From positions 16,759 to 80,758 of the forward strand of contig CAYTUK010000011.1 in the NCBI GenBank assembly GCA_964441285.1: 64,000 nt of DNA, read 5' to 3'. Numbering within the stretch: position 1 is the first letter of the stretch; the number at the start of each line of letters is the position of its first letter. Under the pieces are notes generated by a model that saw only the letters and a list, made by a program, of their open reading frames with translations, was not told the origin of the DNA and made no database searches. The DNA is from S010-25 sp964441285. GTDB taxonomy: Bacteria > Pseudomonadota > Gammaproteobacteria > SZUA-229. The position numbers were made by a program, and so were the translations under genes. Shown in pieces: positions 9,731-19,808 of the stretch.

Positions 9731-12478
9731 CTATTTTAAATGATCAATATCGATTTCTTTTACTTGCTGGATAATGGTTAACAATGAATTTGTTTTATCC
9801 TGTAGATTAAATTCAACATTATGATTAACCAGGTTTTCTATTTCACTGCATGCATATTTAAGCTTGACTGTACCGCAACATCGACTGGCACCGTGGAGTT
9901 TATGTATGATATTTTTTAATTCCTCGCGGTTATTTAACTTGACGGCCTGTTTGATTTTACTCGTATAGTCATCTAACTCTGCGCGGAGCATAGAAAAGAG
10001 CTCCAGCGCGAGTTTCTTATTACCACCGGTAAATTCACTGGCAGTATCAAGCGAGAAAATACCGTCTGTTGCTAACTTGCTGGCAGAATGCCCAATGGTA
10101 ACGGGCGTTTTTTTATTAGTCCACTGGTTAATAACATGGTGCATCACATTATCACTAATAGGTTTAATGAGAATATCATTCATCCCAGCGCGTGATATTT
10201 TTTCAGCGTCTTTTGTTAATGCATTCGCCGTTAAGGCAATAATAATAGAATTTTTATTTTTCTCTCCATCTTTTATTTGCCTGCTGGTTTCGTAGCCATC
10301 GAGACCTGGCATATGTAAATCCATAAAAATAATATCAAAAGTGGTTTTCCCCGCATAATCAATTGCCTGTTCACCAGAATGGGCCGTTGTAACATTAACT
10401 CTGTTTTTATGAAGAATTATTTCTGCGAGTCGTAGACTAATATCATTATCATCAACAACCATTATTTTCAGATCTGACCAATCAGTAATATTCTGGTTAT
10501 TATGGATCTCAATTGCCTCAATGTTATATTGATGGTGATTGATCAAGTTGATTAATTTCTGCTGGATAAATCCGATTTTTTCAGAAATAAAAATAGCTTC
10601 ATCGAATTGATTACCCTGAATATGCTTTAATTTTTCGTGTGAACGAGTATTGGCAATTAGTAGGCTGGGGTGTGGAATGTTACATTGATTTAGTGCGCTA
10701 ATGAAATCATCATTATAAGAATAGCTTCTGTCCAGATAAATAATAGTAGCATCAAATGGGTAAGACGATTTTTTATCAGAGATTAAATCTTCTATATTTA
10801 GCTCAGTTACCTGGCATTTCCATGATTCAAGAATGGATTTCAGGATCTGATTCCCAATAATATGTGTTGCTAAAAAAGCAATTTTTTTATCAATTAATAT
10901 AGGCGAATATACATTTTTATCATGCTCGTTATTAACAGGTGTGACAGGGATGCTGAACCAGAAAATAGAACCTTTGTTCAGGGTGCTATCGAAACCAATT
11001 TTACCCCGCATTAAAAGGGTTAACTTTTTCGAAATAACAAGACCGAGACCGGTTCCTCCAAAACGCCGTGTAATCGTTGCATCAGCTTGAGTGAAAGCTT
11101 TAAATAATTTTTTCTTATCTGATCGACTCATGCCAATACCCGTATCTATAACGGTAAATTTTATGTTGTATTCGGCGTTGTCAATTTCCCCTGGTTCTAT
11201 TTGCAAATAAACATATCCAGTTTCGGTAAATTTAATTGCATTACCGACAAGATTGGTAATAATTTGATGAATGCGGAGAGGATCGGCGCGCAGAATATTT
11301 GGCAGGAGGTTATCTATTCGGTAGAATAATTCGATATTTTTTTCATATGCAGTAGGGGTTAATAAATTAATAACATCTTCAATAATATCCAGTAGATTAA
11401 ATTCACTGTTATTTATTTCCGTTTTACCTGACTCGATTTTTGATAGGTCAAGAATATCATTAATTATTTCTAATAAATTATTTGCAGATTTTTTTATGGT
11501 ATTTGTGTAATCGGCTTGCTGATCAGACAGTTTTGTACTGTGCAATAATTCAGTAAATCCAATAATACCGCTAAGAGGTGTGCGAATCTCATGGCTCATG
11601 TTAGCGAGAAATTCAGACTTTGCTTTGTTTGCAGAGATCGCTCTGGATCGAGTAATGTCCAGTTCAGCATTACGTATTTCCAGCTCTTCCATCGTTTGTT
11701 GAAGTTCATTTGTGTATTCATTTAGCTGGTTTTCCATGCTCAGATGAGAGCCTTTTAACTCTGCTGTCATATGGTTAATACAGGATTGAAGGGAGCCAAT
11801 CTCGCCAGTTGAATTCTCTTTAATTTGAGTATCAAAATTACCTAATGCTATATCTTTTACTGTTTCACTAAGTAGCTTGATCGGTTTTGTAATGATATGG
11901 CTTATTTTTATAATAATTAATAAAGTTATTATAATTAATATAAGTGTTATTAATACTCCTTTTTCAATATGAGATATTTTCTCATTAAAAGCATAATTTG
12001 TTGTAAGTGTAATAATAATCTGGCCAATTTTACTATCTAAGATTTTATTAGATGAACTTATTCTGTCCCCATAATCTTCAACTGGAATTCTTTTTGAAAT
12101 AACAGGTGCAGTAAATTGAAGGTATTTATTTCTGTTAAACAGGCGGGTCAATAAGGGTGTGTTTTTTCTTGCATTGAATTCTGGTTTTTTTATATCAAGT
12201 ACCAGTTTGTTATTTCTATTTAGAATCTGTACGCGTATAACGTCCTTATTAATAATAATAGACTTAATTAAGGGTAAAATAATTTTTGTATTACCTGAAT
12301 ATATGGAGTACTCGGCAGCAGGAGAAAGTTGTTTAGCGATAGATTTACCATGTTTATTAAGTGATTCAGATATATAGTTGAACTGACTATGAATGAAATA
12401 GGCAGAAAGAATTATTGCGATAATAAGTGCGGGCATTATTGCAATAATAATAATTTGATTGCTAATACCACGTTTCAT
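9731..12478 (-). CDS. Hybrid sensor histidine kinase (HAMP-HisKA-HATPase-receiver-HPt), BarA-like layout
   Basis: Membrane sensor of 915 aa. TM1 is at residues 9-28, then a periplasmic region to about 172, TM2 at 174-191 and a HAMP domain. A coiled stretch leads to HisKA with His296 (SHEIRTPL) and an HATPase with the N and G boxes (NLVGNAIKF, GGTGLGL). Residues about 525-650 look like a pseudo-receiver: receiver-like fold pattern, but no acidic pair at the first strand. A true receiver follows (MVVDDND, phospho-acceptor Asp720 in FMDLHMPGLDG), then an HPt domain with His862 (KLHGASRCCG). All phosphorelay stations are therefore in one chain, with no dedicated output regulator next door. Its start overlaps the upstream substrate-binding gene by 4 bases, so it is translated with it. 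The signal sensed is unknown. Confidence 0.92.
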   Translation of the reverse strand: MKRGISNQIIIIAIMPALIIAIILSAYFIHSQFNYISESLNKHGKSIAKQLSPAAEYSIYSGNTKIILPLIKSIIINKDVIRVQILNRNNKLVLDIKKPEFNARKNTPLLTRLFNRNKYLQFTAPVISKRIPVEDYGDRISSSNKILDSKIGQIIITLTTNYAFNEKISHIEKGVLITLILIIITLLIIIKISHIITKPIKLLSETVKDIALGNFDTQIKENSTGEIGSLQSCINHMTAELKGSHLSMENQLNEYTNELQQTMEELEIRNAELDITRSRAISANKAKSEFLANMSHEIRTPLSGIIGFTELLHSTKLSDQQADYTNTIKKSANNLLEIINDILDLSKIESGKTEINNSEFNLLDIIEDVINLLTPTAYEKNIELFYRIDNLLPNILRADPLRIHQIITNLVGNAIKFTETGYVYLQIEPGEIDNAEYNIKFTVIDTGIGMSRSDKKKLFKAFTQADATITRRFGGTGLGLVISKKLTLLMRGKIGFDSTLNKGSIFWFSIPVTPVNNEHDKNVYSPILIDKKIAFLATHIIGNQILKSILESWKCQVTELNIEDLISDKKSSYPFDATIIYLDRSYSYNDDFISALNQCNIPHPSLLIANTRSHEKLKHIQGNQFDEAIFISEKIGFIQQKLINLINHHQYNIEAIEIHNNQNITDWSDLKIMVVDDNDISLRLAEIILHKNRVNVTTAHSGEQAIDYAGKTTFDIIFMDLHMPGLDGYETSRQIKDGEKNKNSIIIALTANALTKDAEKISRAGMNDILIKPISDNVMHHVINQWTNKKTPVTIGHSASKLATDGIFSLDTASEFTGGNKKLALELFSMLRAELDDYTSKIKQAVKLNNREELKNIIHKLHGASRCCGTVKLKYACSEIENLVNHNVEFNLQDKTNSLLTIIQQVKEIDIDHLK

Positions 12479-13491
12479 TTTATGTTCCTGGCCTTTTTTA
12501 AATCGCTATTGATTAGCTTGGTTTTTATCTTCTTAATATCGGGAAATTCCAGACCAAGTGCCATGAAAACCTGTCTATTAAAGCTGATGTTAAATTTTTT
12601 CGGATAATTAATGTGGTTTTTAAACTGATGTTTACCCTGTATAAATTTTATCGCCAGGTTATAAGCAGCTTGATATATTTCATCTGGCGTACTATAAATA
12701 GATGCAAGTGCGCCAGCAGCAACGAAATTTCTGGAAAAAGCAATAACTGGTTTTCTATAGCGATAACTGGTTAGTAGAATATTTTTTATGGTTTCACTGT
12801 TGTAAATACTTTCATCGGGTAGTGCGAGTAAGACATCTGCATGTTTTAGTGCATCTTTAACTTTATCGGTTAAATAATTATCAGCCGTTGTGCTTATGCC
12901 GTATAATTTCATATTATATCGGGTTGCACACTGTTGCAGAGATAGTTTACTAACAGGTCTTGTTTTACTGCTTAAGTAACCGATACTTTTCCATTGACTA
13001 TTGATGAGCGTTATAAAAAGAAACTGTCTGCAATAAGGTTGCGTCATGTATAAAATTGCATTTTGTTTAAGCGTGTTTATTTTTGGTGTGTATTTTCCTG
13101 GATCGGTAGAAATAAATAATTTTTTTATGCCTGGATAGATTTTATTTGCTATTTTTATATGACTTAATCCTATAGCGATTACCAGATCAGGTTTCTGATT
13201 TATTTTTAACTGGATAGCATTAGATGAATTTTTTAATATTTTAATATTTTGACTATTTTTTAATAGCATAGTTGATAACTTATTTGCAATTTTTGCCGGA
13301 AATGAACTGTCAGATGAAAAAATTATTTTAATATACTGAGGTTTTATATTATTTTTATTGTTCGATGACTGGTTATAAGCTGTTGTGGAGAAGATGGGCA
13401 GTGATATGCATAAGGTAATAAGTAGAAGTAAACCGCTAAACAATGGTGTTAGCTTGGAATAATCTGGAATTCCTTGTCTGATTTTAGGCAT
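12475..13491 (-). CDS. Periplasmic ABC-type substrate-binding protein (PF04392-like), no permease nearby
   Basis: Protein of 338 aa with an N-terminal hydrophobic segment (residues about 16-36, LFSGLLLLITLCISLP) that looks like a signal peptide or anchor. The body resembles the ABC_sub_bind family: the C-terminal half has the family pattern DVLLALPDESIYNSETIKN, then RKPVIAFSRNFVAAGALAS and YSTPDEIYQAA. It lies between a TonB-dependent receptor and a hybrid kinase, with a 15-base gap on one side and a 4-base overlap on the other. No ABC permease or ATPase is present, so it more likely presents a ligand to the kinase than feeds a transporter; that is inference from context. The ligand cannot be read from the sequence. 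Confidence 0.82.
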   Translation of the reverse strand: MPKIRQGIPDYSKLTPLFSGLLLLITLCISLPIFSTTAYNQSSNNKNNIKPQYIKIIFSSDSSFPAKIANKLSTMLLKNSQNIKILKNSSNAIQLKINQKPDLVIAIGLSHIKIANKIYPGIKKLFISTDPGKYTPKINTLKQNAILYMTQPYCRQFLFITLINSQWKSIGYLSSKTRPVSKLSLQQCATRYNMKLYGISTTADNYLTDKVKDALKHADVLLALPDESIYNSETIKNILLTSYRYRKPVIAFSRNFVAAGALASIYSTPDEIYQAAYNLAIKFIQGKHQFKNHINYPKKFNISFNRQVFMALGLEFPDIKKIKTKLINSDLKKARNIK

Positions 13492-13506
13492 TGTCGTTGT
13501 ATGGAA

Positions 13507-15543
13507 TTAAAAGTTTATTCTCAGGTCAATATATGCTGTTGGCGTTTGGACGATTTGTGGTGCTGTGCTTGTTCTTGGTTGGCTTTTATAGTCGCTATAA
13601 CTGCCCAGCATATTCTTTAGTACCAGTGACAAACTGCCGTGAGTTTGATTGTAATTAAAGTTTCTGGATAGTCTAATGTTTAAAATTTGATAACTTCCAT
13701 GTGCTGCATCCGCCCATTTGAATCTCTCAACGTAATAATAGGCCAGGCTGGAGTTGTATTTCTCATTAAACTGTTTAGTAATAAACAGAGAAAAACTGTG
13801 TTGTGGTGCAGATTTTGCAAGGATGCCTGAATTGCTCCTTATTTTAATAATAGCCGTACTTGCGATTAGTCTTAAGGTCGGGTCAATATGATAATTCAGC
13901 TCAAGTTCAAGTCCGGTTGTAGCACTTTCTTTAACATTCCTAAACATATTTGTGGTGTTGTAATTTTTTAACGGGTTATTGGTAGTTACTTTTTCAATAT
14001 CAATATAGTTTGATATGTTGTCATGGAATACGCGTGCATTAAACAGAAACGTGCCTTTAAGTAGCTTCCCAATATAAGCAATTTCACGACTGATTATTTT
14101 CTGGTTTCTCAGATTTCTATTGCCGGTAAAAAATTGATCCCGTAATGTAACGCCGGTTGGTGTGCCGCCAATCGTTAAACGATGTTTATATTCTGTATCA
14201 GCCATGACTTCAAATATAAATGGGCTGCGTATCCCTTCGCTAATTCCCAATCGAATTTTATGCTTATTATTGAAGGCATGAATAAAGGATAATCGGGGCG
14301 AAAACGCGGTGTTGGTGAAATCGTTATGTTCTATCAATCCACCTGCATTGATAATATTACTCCGATTAATGTACCATTCGGCACTTGCAAAACTACGGTA
14401 TAACTTATGCGTAATTTTGTCGCTTCTGCCAAGAAACAAAGGCGAACGCACAAAATCAACTTGTGCATTTAAACCCCAGGTTAATTTTAGGTTCTTATTA
14501 GGGAAGATAAAATCGGTCAGTTCGAGATTATGGCGCTCAGATTTGATGCTTGCATTAATATTTAATCTAAATGGGTCGGCACCTGGAAAGCTGATTGGGT
14601 CGGACTTATATGTGTCTTCCTTGTTATACATGTTGTAGTAATATTGCAACAGGATAGTGTTCTTTTTATTGATTACGTTTTCAAACTTGATAAACTGAAA
14701 AAAGCGCGTGTTTTCAACGGTGCGTGCTGTTGGCAAAACATCTGCGTGGTTGCGATCTGCCTGCTGATAGTTGAGGCCATATCCGCCCTGGTAACTGAGC
14801 GTCTTTTTATTATCATACTGATAATCCATACGGTAGTCGATATTGTGGCTATGGGTATTATCAGGGTTACTAAAACGGTTAGCGCTATCGAGACCATTGT
14901 CGTTTAGAGTGGATCCGGTCACTCGGTAGTCAAGCTTGCCGCTGTTACCGCCATAACGGTATGTCAGGTCAGCGATATCATGGTTGCCCACATTGGTTCG
15001 CACATATGTACCCTGATCTTCAGCCGCCGTGCGGGTAATAATATTGATCGCAGCAAGAAAGCTGTTGGAACCATAAGTGGCCAGATTAGGGCCGCGAGAA
15101 ACTTCAATACGCTCGATGTCATCAATATTTATAGGGATACTTTTCCACAGGATGCCACCAAAAAATGGGTCATAGATGGAACGACCATCAATTAGTACCT
15201 GTATTTGTTTAGAATACTGGTCACTGTGCCCGTGGTAGGTCACAACGTATCTGGGTTCATCACCAAATTCATTGCCACTGTATCCAACCTGCACTCCGGG
15301 TATCAGACGCAGAATGTCAGGGATGGTTCTGGCGCCGGATGCCTGAATTGTTTCTCGGTCGATAACCGAGGTAGCAACGGCTGCATCTGAAACCGGTTTC
15401 TCAAGCCTGTTGGCAGACAGCGCGATCGGCATATTAAAAAAAAGCTCATTGCCGGCAGCCAGGAGAGGTAAAGGATTTATGAGTAAAGTGGCAAAAAACA
15501 GCGGGAGAGTTAATCTGCTGATTAGTATTGAGGTGAATTTCAC
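13507..15543 (-). CDS. TonB-dependent outer-membrane receptor
   Basis: Protein of 678 aa. Residues 1-30 form a signal peptide ending LPLLAAG. The plug domain follows (SVIDRETIQASGARTIPDIL, VLIDGRSIYDPFFGG, IERIEVSRGPN, AAINIITRTA), and from about residue 170 a C-terminal barrel ends in an aromatic residue (AYIDLRINF), as outer-membrane proteins do. The plug style resembles vitamin B12/colicin and ferric-siderophore receptors, but substrate cannot be assigned. It is the first gene of a three-gene leftward operon with a periplasmic binding protein and a hybrid kinase. No extended N-terminal signalling domain for a FecR-type anti-sigma route is present, so sensing, if any, would go through the downstream genes. 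Confidence 0.92.
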   Translation of the reverse strand: MKFTSILISRLTLPLFFATLLINPLPLLAAGNELFFNMPIALSANRLEKPVSDAAVATSVIDRETIQASGARTIPDILRLIPGVQVGYSGNEFGDEPRYVVTYHGHSDQYSKQIQVLIDGRSIYDPFFGGILWKSIPINIDDIERIEVSRGPNLATYGSNSFLAAINIITRTAAEDQGTYVRTNVGNHDIADLTYRYGGNSGKLDYRVTGSTLNDNGLDSANRFSNPDNTHSHNIDYRMDYQYDNKKTLSYQGGYGLNYQQADRNHADVLPTARTVENTRFFQFIKFENVINKKNTILLQYYYNMYNKEDTYKSDPISFPGADPFRLNINASIKSERHNLELTDFIFPNKNLKLTWGLNAQVDFVRSPLFLGRSDKITHKLYRSFASAEWYINRSNIINAGGLIEHNDFTNTAFSPRLSFIHAFNNKHKIRLGISEGIRSPFIFEVMADTEYKHRLTIGGTPTGVTLRDQFFTGNRNLRNQKIISREIAYIGKLLKGTFLFNARVFHDNISNYIDIEKVTTNNPLKNYNTTNMFRNVKESATTGLELELNYHIDPTLRLIASTAIIKIRSNSGILAKSAPQHSFSLFITKQFNEKYNSSLAYYYVERFKWADAAHGSYQILNIRLSRNFNYNQTHGSLSLVLKNMLGSYSDYKSQPRTSTAPQIVQTPTAYIDLRINF

Positions 15544-15808
15544 AATATAAAAAATTTCGAAGGTTGTAACATGGTGTGTTTAAATGTGCATACGTTATTA
15601 TTTTATCTGGAATATAACACAGGTCTATAACAGGGGAGAATCAAAATGAGTCCTGATGGTTTTATTGGTTACAAAACGACCCAAATTGTAGCCATAAGAT
15701 GATAGCCATAAGAAATTCATTGGAAAAGTATTGCCTCGATCTAACTGTAAGCTACGTTATTTAACTGATACCCTGGGTTGTCTAAATGTATGAGAGTTTG
15801 AATAGATA

Positions 15809-16708
15809 ATGAATAGAGAAAATTTTTTAACACTTGCAGATACGATTGGTAAAACACCACTGGTACGGTTACAGCGGTTGTTAAAAAACAGCGATAATAT
15901 CGTATTGCTTAAACTGGAAGGTAATAACCCAGCAGGTTCCGTAAAGGATCGGCCTGCACTGAATATGATTCGGCAGGCAGAGCAACGTGGCGAGATTAAA
16001 CCTGGCGACACCTTAATTGAGGCAACCAGTGGTAATACAGGCATAGCACTGGCAATGGTAGCAGCGGTTATGGGCTATCAGATGATTTTGATTATGCCGG
16101 ATAATATGAGCCAGGAACGTCGAGCGGCAATGAAAGCGTACGCTGCTAAACTTGTCCTTGTTACCCATGAGCAGGGCATGGAAGAAGCCCGCGACCTCGC
16201 ACTCCAAATGCAACGTGAAGGCAAGGGCATCGTACTGGACCAGTTTAACAATCAGGATAATTCCAATGCACACTATTTAACTACTGGGCCAGAAATCTGG
16301 CAGCAGAGTGCGGGGGAGGTGACACATTTCGTTAGCGCAATGGGTACTACCGGCACGATTATGGGGGTGTCACGCTACCTAAAAGAAAAGAACCCCGCCG
16401 TACAAATTGTTGGTGTGCAGCCAGCAGAAGGCGCAAAAATACCAGGTATCCGCCGTTGGCCTGAAGCTTATTTACCCGGTATCTTTGATGCTAGCCGCGT
16501 GGATTTAACGCTGGATATAAGCCAGCTAGAAGCAGAGCAGACAACGCGGGATCTGGCTACAAAGGAAGGTATATTCTGCGGTATTTCATCGGGTGGTGCG
16601 GTTGCTGCTGCACTGAAATTATCACAACAGGTAGATAATGCTGTCATTACAACCATTATTTGTGATCGTGGTGACCGCTACCTTTCAACGGGTGTTTTTC
16701 CTGCCTGA
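15809..16708 (+). CDS. cysM: Cysteine synthase B (O-acetylserine sulfhydrylase B)
   Basis: PLP enzyme making cysteine from O-acetylserine and sulfide or thiosulfate. The PLP lysine is Lys46 in NPAGSVKDRPALNM, and the substrate loop is TSGNTGIAL. The CysM-type segment GTTGTIMG and the C-terminal CGISSGGAVAAAL are present. The length of 299 aa is close to E. coli CysM (303 aa) and shorter than CysK. It stands alone, divergent from the TonB-receptor operon, and rlmD follows on the same strand after about 135 bp. Confidence 0.95.
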   Translation: MNRENFLTLADTIGKTPLVRLQRLLKNSDNIVLLKLEGNNPAGSVKDRPALNMIRQAEQRGEIKPGDTLIEATSGNTGIALAMVAAVMGYQMILIMPDNMSQERRAAMKAYAAKLVLVTHEQGMEEARDLALQMQREGKGIVLDQFNNQDNSNAHYLTTGPEIWQQSAGEVTHFVSAMGTTGTIMGVSRYLKEKNPAVQIVGVQPAEGAKIPGIRRWPEAYLPGIFDASRVDLTLDISQLEAEQTTRDLATKEGIFCGISSGGAVAAALKLSQQVDNAVITTIICDRGDRYLSTGVFPA

Positions 16709-16842
16709 TTTGGAGTCGATTTTTTGCTATATTTGAGGTGAATGGCACGACCATTTAACGAAAATTATATTCAAATTTGATGTTTCTACAATGGTGTTTC
16801 TACAATATGGCTCCAGTAAACTTTAATGTGGAATAATGTAGT

Positions 16843-18210
16843 ATGGCAAAAAATAAACGGCGACATCGTGGTCAGCGCTTACCTGTCGAACTGGTCGAGG
16901 CACAGATAAGCGCGTTATCAGCGGAAGGTCGTGGTATTACGCATATAAACGATCAGGTGGTTTTCGTTGATTTGGCCCTGGCAGGCGAAAGGGTCAAGTT
17001 TAAATATACAACAAAAATCGCCAAATATGCAGAAGGTGTCGCGGTCGAAATACTACAGACTTCAACTGACAGAATCCCCCCGGTTTGTGCAGCATTTGAA
17101 CGTTGTGGCGGTTGCAGTTTGCAACATATGTCAGCGGTTGCACAGATTGCGCTGAAGCAGAAAATGTTGCTGGATCAGCTGGAGCATGTCGGCAAGGTAA
17201 AACCACAACGGGTACTTGAACCGTTACTGGGACCACAAACGGCTTATCGGCACAAAGCACGCTTAGGAGTACGTTTTGTGGTGAAAAAAGATAAAGTGTT
17301 AATCGGTTTTCGTGAACGTGGGGGGCGTTTTCTTACTGATATGGCTTGTTGCGAGGTGCTGCATGAAAGTGTTGGAAAAAATCTTGAAGCAATGAGTCAA
17401 TGCCTGTACCAGTTACATGCCAGACAATCGATTGCACAAATTGAAGTTGCTATTGGTGATAATCAGGCAGTGCTGGTATTTCGTCATCTACAGCCACTGG
17501 ATGAACATGATCGCTGTTTATTAATCCAATTTTGCCAACAGCATAATCTGGTCGCTTATCTACAGGCTGGTCCACCAACCGAGCTGGAACCACTCTGGCC
17601 TGAAAAACCAGAGCCATTATTTTATCGGCTTAATGACTTTAATATAAAAATTGAATTTCAACCATCCGATTTCACCCAGGTCAATCCTGTTATTAATCAG
17701 CAAATGGTGCGTCTTGCTGTTACTCGGCTTCAGCTGGATAAAACAGACAAAGTGCTAGATTTGTTTAGTGGGCTGGGTAATTTCTCTCTGGCAATGGCCT
17801 CGCATTGTGCCAGTGTGACAGCGGTAGAAGGTTCTTTGCTCATGGTGCAGAAAGCGCGTGACAATGCAAAGCTAAATAACATTAAAAATACGGAGTTTAT
17901 TTTTGCAGATTTATACAGTGAAGAAGCATTGACGGCGCTCTGGACTAAACAACATTATAATAAGATTTTACTTGATCCGCCACGCTCAGGTGCGGTAGCG
18001 ATACTTCCATTATTAAAAAAAATGCAGGCTGAGATTATTGTTTATGTATCCTGTCATCCGTCTACCCTGGCGCGAGATGCCGGAATGCTGGTGAATACGC
18101 TGGGCTATACTTTGCTGGAAGCGGGTATTATGGATATGTTTCCACACACCGCACATGTGGAGTCGATAGCTATTTTTGGGCGAAAAAAATCCTCATCCCA
18201 GACTCCCTAA
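16843..18210 (+). CDS. rlmD: 23S rRNA (uracil-1939-C5)-methyltransferase
   Basis: SAM-dependent methylation of U1939 in 23S rRNA. The N-terminal TRAM domain spans about residues 12-75. The iron-sulfur cysteines are Cys82, Cys88, Cys91 (CAAFERCGGC) and a further Cys near 168 (MACCEVL), the same spacing as RlmD of E. coli. The C-terminal methyltransferase has LDLFSGLGNFSL for SAM, LLDPPRSGA and the nucleophile motif VYVSCHPSTLARD. Length 455 aa is typical. It is convergent with the FHA gene across 7 bases. Iron-sulfur RlmD is distinguished from RlmC by the N-terminal TRAM domain. Confidence 0.96.
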   Translation: MAKNKRRHRGQRLPVELVEAQISALSAEGRGITHINDQVVFVDLALAGERVKFKYTTKIAKYAEGVAVEILQTSTDRIPPVCAAFERCGGCSLQHMSAVAQIALKQKMLLDQLEHVGKVKPQRVLEPLLGPQTAYRHKARLGVRFVVKKDKVLIGFRERGGRFLTDMACCEVLHESVGKNLEAMSQCLYQLHARQSIAQIEVAIGDNQAVLVFRHLQPLDEHDRCLLIQFCQQHNLVAYLQAGPPTELEPLWPEKPEPLFYRLNDFNIKIEFQPSDFTQVNPVINQQMVRLAVTRLQLDKTDKVLDLFSGLGNFSLAMASHCASVTAVEGSLLMVQKARDNAKLNNIKNTEFIFADLYSEEALTALWTKQHYNKILLDPPRSGAVAILPLLKKMQAEIIVYVSCHPSTLARDAGMLVNTLGYTLLEAGIMDMFPHTAHVESIAIFGRKKSSSQTP

Positions 18211-18217
18211 CGCTTTT

Positions 18218-18949
18218 CTATTCGCGCTCTTTTTCTGCGCGTGCGGATAAAAAGAACCCCATCTTAATACCTGCAACTTCAATTATATCGCCGTTATGGA
18301 GCTGCAATGCCTGTTTACCCACAGCATTGCCATTTAGCTGTGGCATTTTATTCTGTTTTCCAGTATCAATAATAATTAAAAAATAGCCGGTGGGGCGGCG
18401 CGTAATGGCAGCGACCTGAACACCAGGATCGCCCAGTGTGGTAAGCGCTTTAGTAAGAACTAATTCTTTACCGTTATTGGCACCAGACATGAGCTGTAAT
18501 CTGGCTATGCCGAGATTTGCGGTTGATATTTCGGCAGTAGCGAGATCGTCTGCAATCTTACCAATTGATTGCCCTATATTTCTGTCGGTTTCTTCAGTTT
18601 CTGGCATACCTTGTGCATCGGGACGAATAATCATGGTTTTATTGAATTCGCAGTCATCATCTGCTTCACCGATGTAGGTGAGGGTGCAATTACCAATGCG
18701 TATAATGTCGCCGTTGTTTAATGCCTGTTTGTTGATTTTTTCTCCATTAACGCGGGTGCCATTTGTGCTATCAAGGTCTTCAATAAAGGCATCATTCAAA
18801 ATGGTTAATATCCTGGCATGTTGGTTGCTTACTGCCCGGTTATCAATGTGAATGTCGTTATCAGGTTTACGACCAATGGTTATTTCTTCCTGTTCAAGTT
18901 GGTATTCATTTTGAGTTGTGCCGTTAAAGTTTAATAAAAGTTTAGGCAT
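18218..18949 (-). CDS. FHA-domain protein (one clear and one degenerate FHA)
   Basis: Phosphothreonine-recognition protein, 243 aa, with no signal peptide or membrane segment. Residues about 20-90 are a canonical FHA domain with GRKPDN, SNQHAR and STNGTRVNG. Residues about 150-240 repeat the fold pattern more weakly (TLGDPGVQV, QLNGNAVGKQALQLHNGD) and lack the GR and S..H residues, so phosphopeptide binding by this half is doubtful. It is the last gene of a kinase-phosphatase-FHA operon, which makes it the likely reader or target of the adjacent kinase. No type VI secretion genes, a common partner of such modules, are in the window. Confidence 0.9.
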   Translation of the reverse strand: MPKLLLNFNGTTQNEYQLEQEEITIGRKPDNDIHIDNRAVSNQHARILTILNDAFIEDLDSTNGTRVNGEKINKQALNNGDIIRIGNCTLTYIGEADDDCEFNKTMIIRPDAQGMPETEETDRNIGQSIGKIADDLATAEISTANLGIARLQLMSGANNGKELVLTKALTTLGDPGVQVAAITRRPTGYFLIIIDTGKQNKMPQLNGNAVGKQALQLHNGDIIEVAGIKMGFFLSARAEKERE

Positions 18950-18977
18950 AGTTGATCCTTAAATATATAAATATTAA

Positions 18978-19802
18978 TCATGAGAATAAATTAAAAAAAC
19001 GCGAAAACAAGCTATTTCCATCAGGAAATACTTGTATAGGTTTTGCTAGTAGAGCGGATATATTGTCTTCTCCACCATATTTATTCGATTCCTGAATGAT
19101 TTCGCTGGCGGCGGCCTCCAGGTTGTCGTGGTTTCTTTCTAAAATTATTCTAATCAGGCTATCATTTATCATGTCAGTGACACCATCAGAACATAATAGA
19201 AAAATATCATTGGTCATTGCAATATCTTCCTGCATATCTATTTGTACATTCGCATCAATACCAATTGCGCGCGTGATAAGATTTTTATTTAGTGAGATTT
19301 TTGCCTGCTCTGGCGTATAAAAGCCACGTTCTATTAAATCTTGCATTAAGCTGTGGTCACGCGTCACCTGTTCAAGGATTCCATCACGCAGTCGGTAAAG
19401 CCGTGAATCACCTACGTGAGCCACGGTATAACGATTATCGTAAAACAATAATACAACGATGGTTGTTCCCATACCCTGATACTGTGCGTTGTTTTGCGAT
19501 GCGTCATGCACTTTTTTATTCGCCAAAGTAATGGCTTCGTGAATAATGATACTTTCGGTACTGTAACCTGTCTTGTGATCAATGCCACCATGATTACTAC
19601 AGGTTAACTTTTGGTTAACTCTCTCCATTATCGTGCTGACCGTAATAGCACTGGCCATTTCACCACCACGGTGACCGCCCATTCCGTCTGCCAGTATCGC
19701 CAGTCCGATGGAATTTTCATAGGCAATAGCATCTTCATTGTGGTCGCGGACAGAGCCAATATCTGTTTGGCCAGCCATTTGAATTTTTCCGCTCAGGTTC
19801 AT
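18978..19802 (-). CDS. PP2C-family serine/threonine protein phosphatase
   Basis: Metal-dependent phosphatase of 274 aa, cytoplasmic. Motifs in order are TDIGSVRDHNEDA, LAILADGMGGHRGGE, the conserved TVAHVGDSRLYRLRDG, QVTRDHSLMQDL, LLCSDGVTDM and GGEDNISALL, which supply the aspartates of the two-metal site. It lies 6 bases after the kinase gene and 28 bases before the FHA gene, so the three are almost certainly co-transcribed. The natural inference is that it reverses phosphorylation by that kinase. Length and motif order are those of bacterial Stp/PrpC enzymes. Confidence 0.94.
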   Translation of the reverse strand: MNLSGKIQMAGQTDIGSVRDHNEDAIAYENSIGLAILADGMGGHRGGEMASAITVSTIMERVNQKLTCSNHGGIDHKTGYSTESIIIHEAITLANKKVHDASQNNAQYQGMGTTIVVLLFYDNRYTVAHVGDSRLYRLRDGILEQVTRDHSLMQDLIERGFYTPEQAKISLNKNLITRAIGIDANVQIDMQEDIAMTNDIFLLCSDGVTDMINDSLIRIILERNHDNLEAAASEIIQESNKYGGEDNISALLAKPIQVFPDGNSLFSRFFNLFS

Positions 19803-19808
19803 GTTAAA

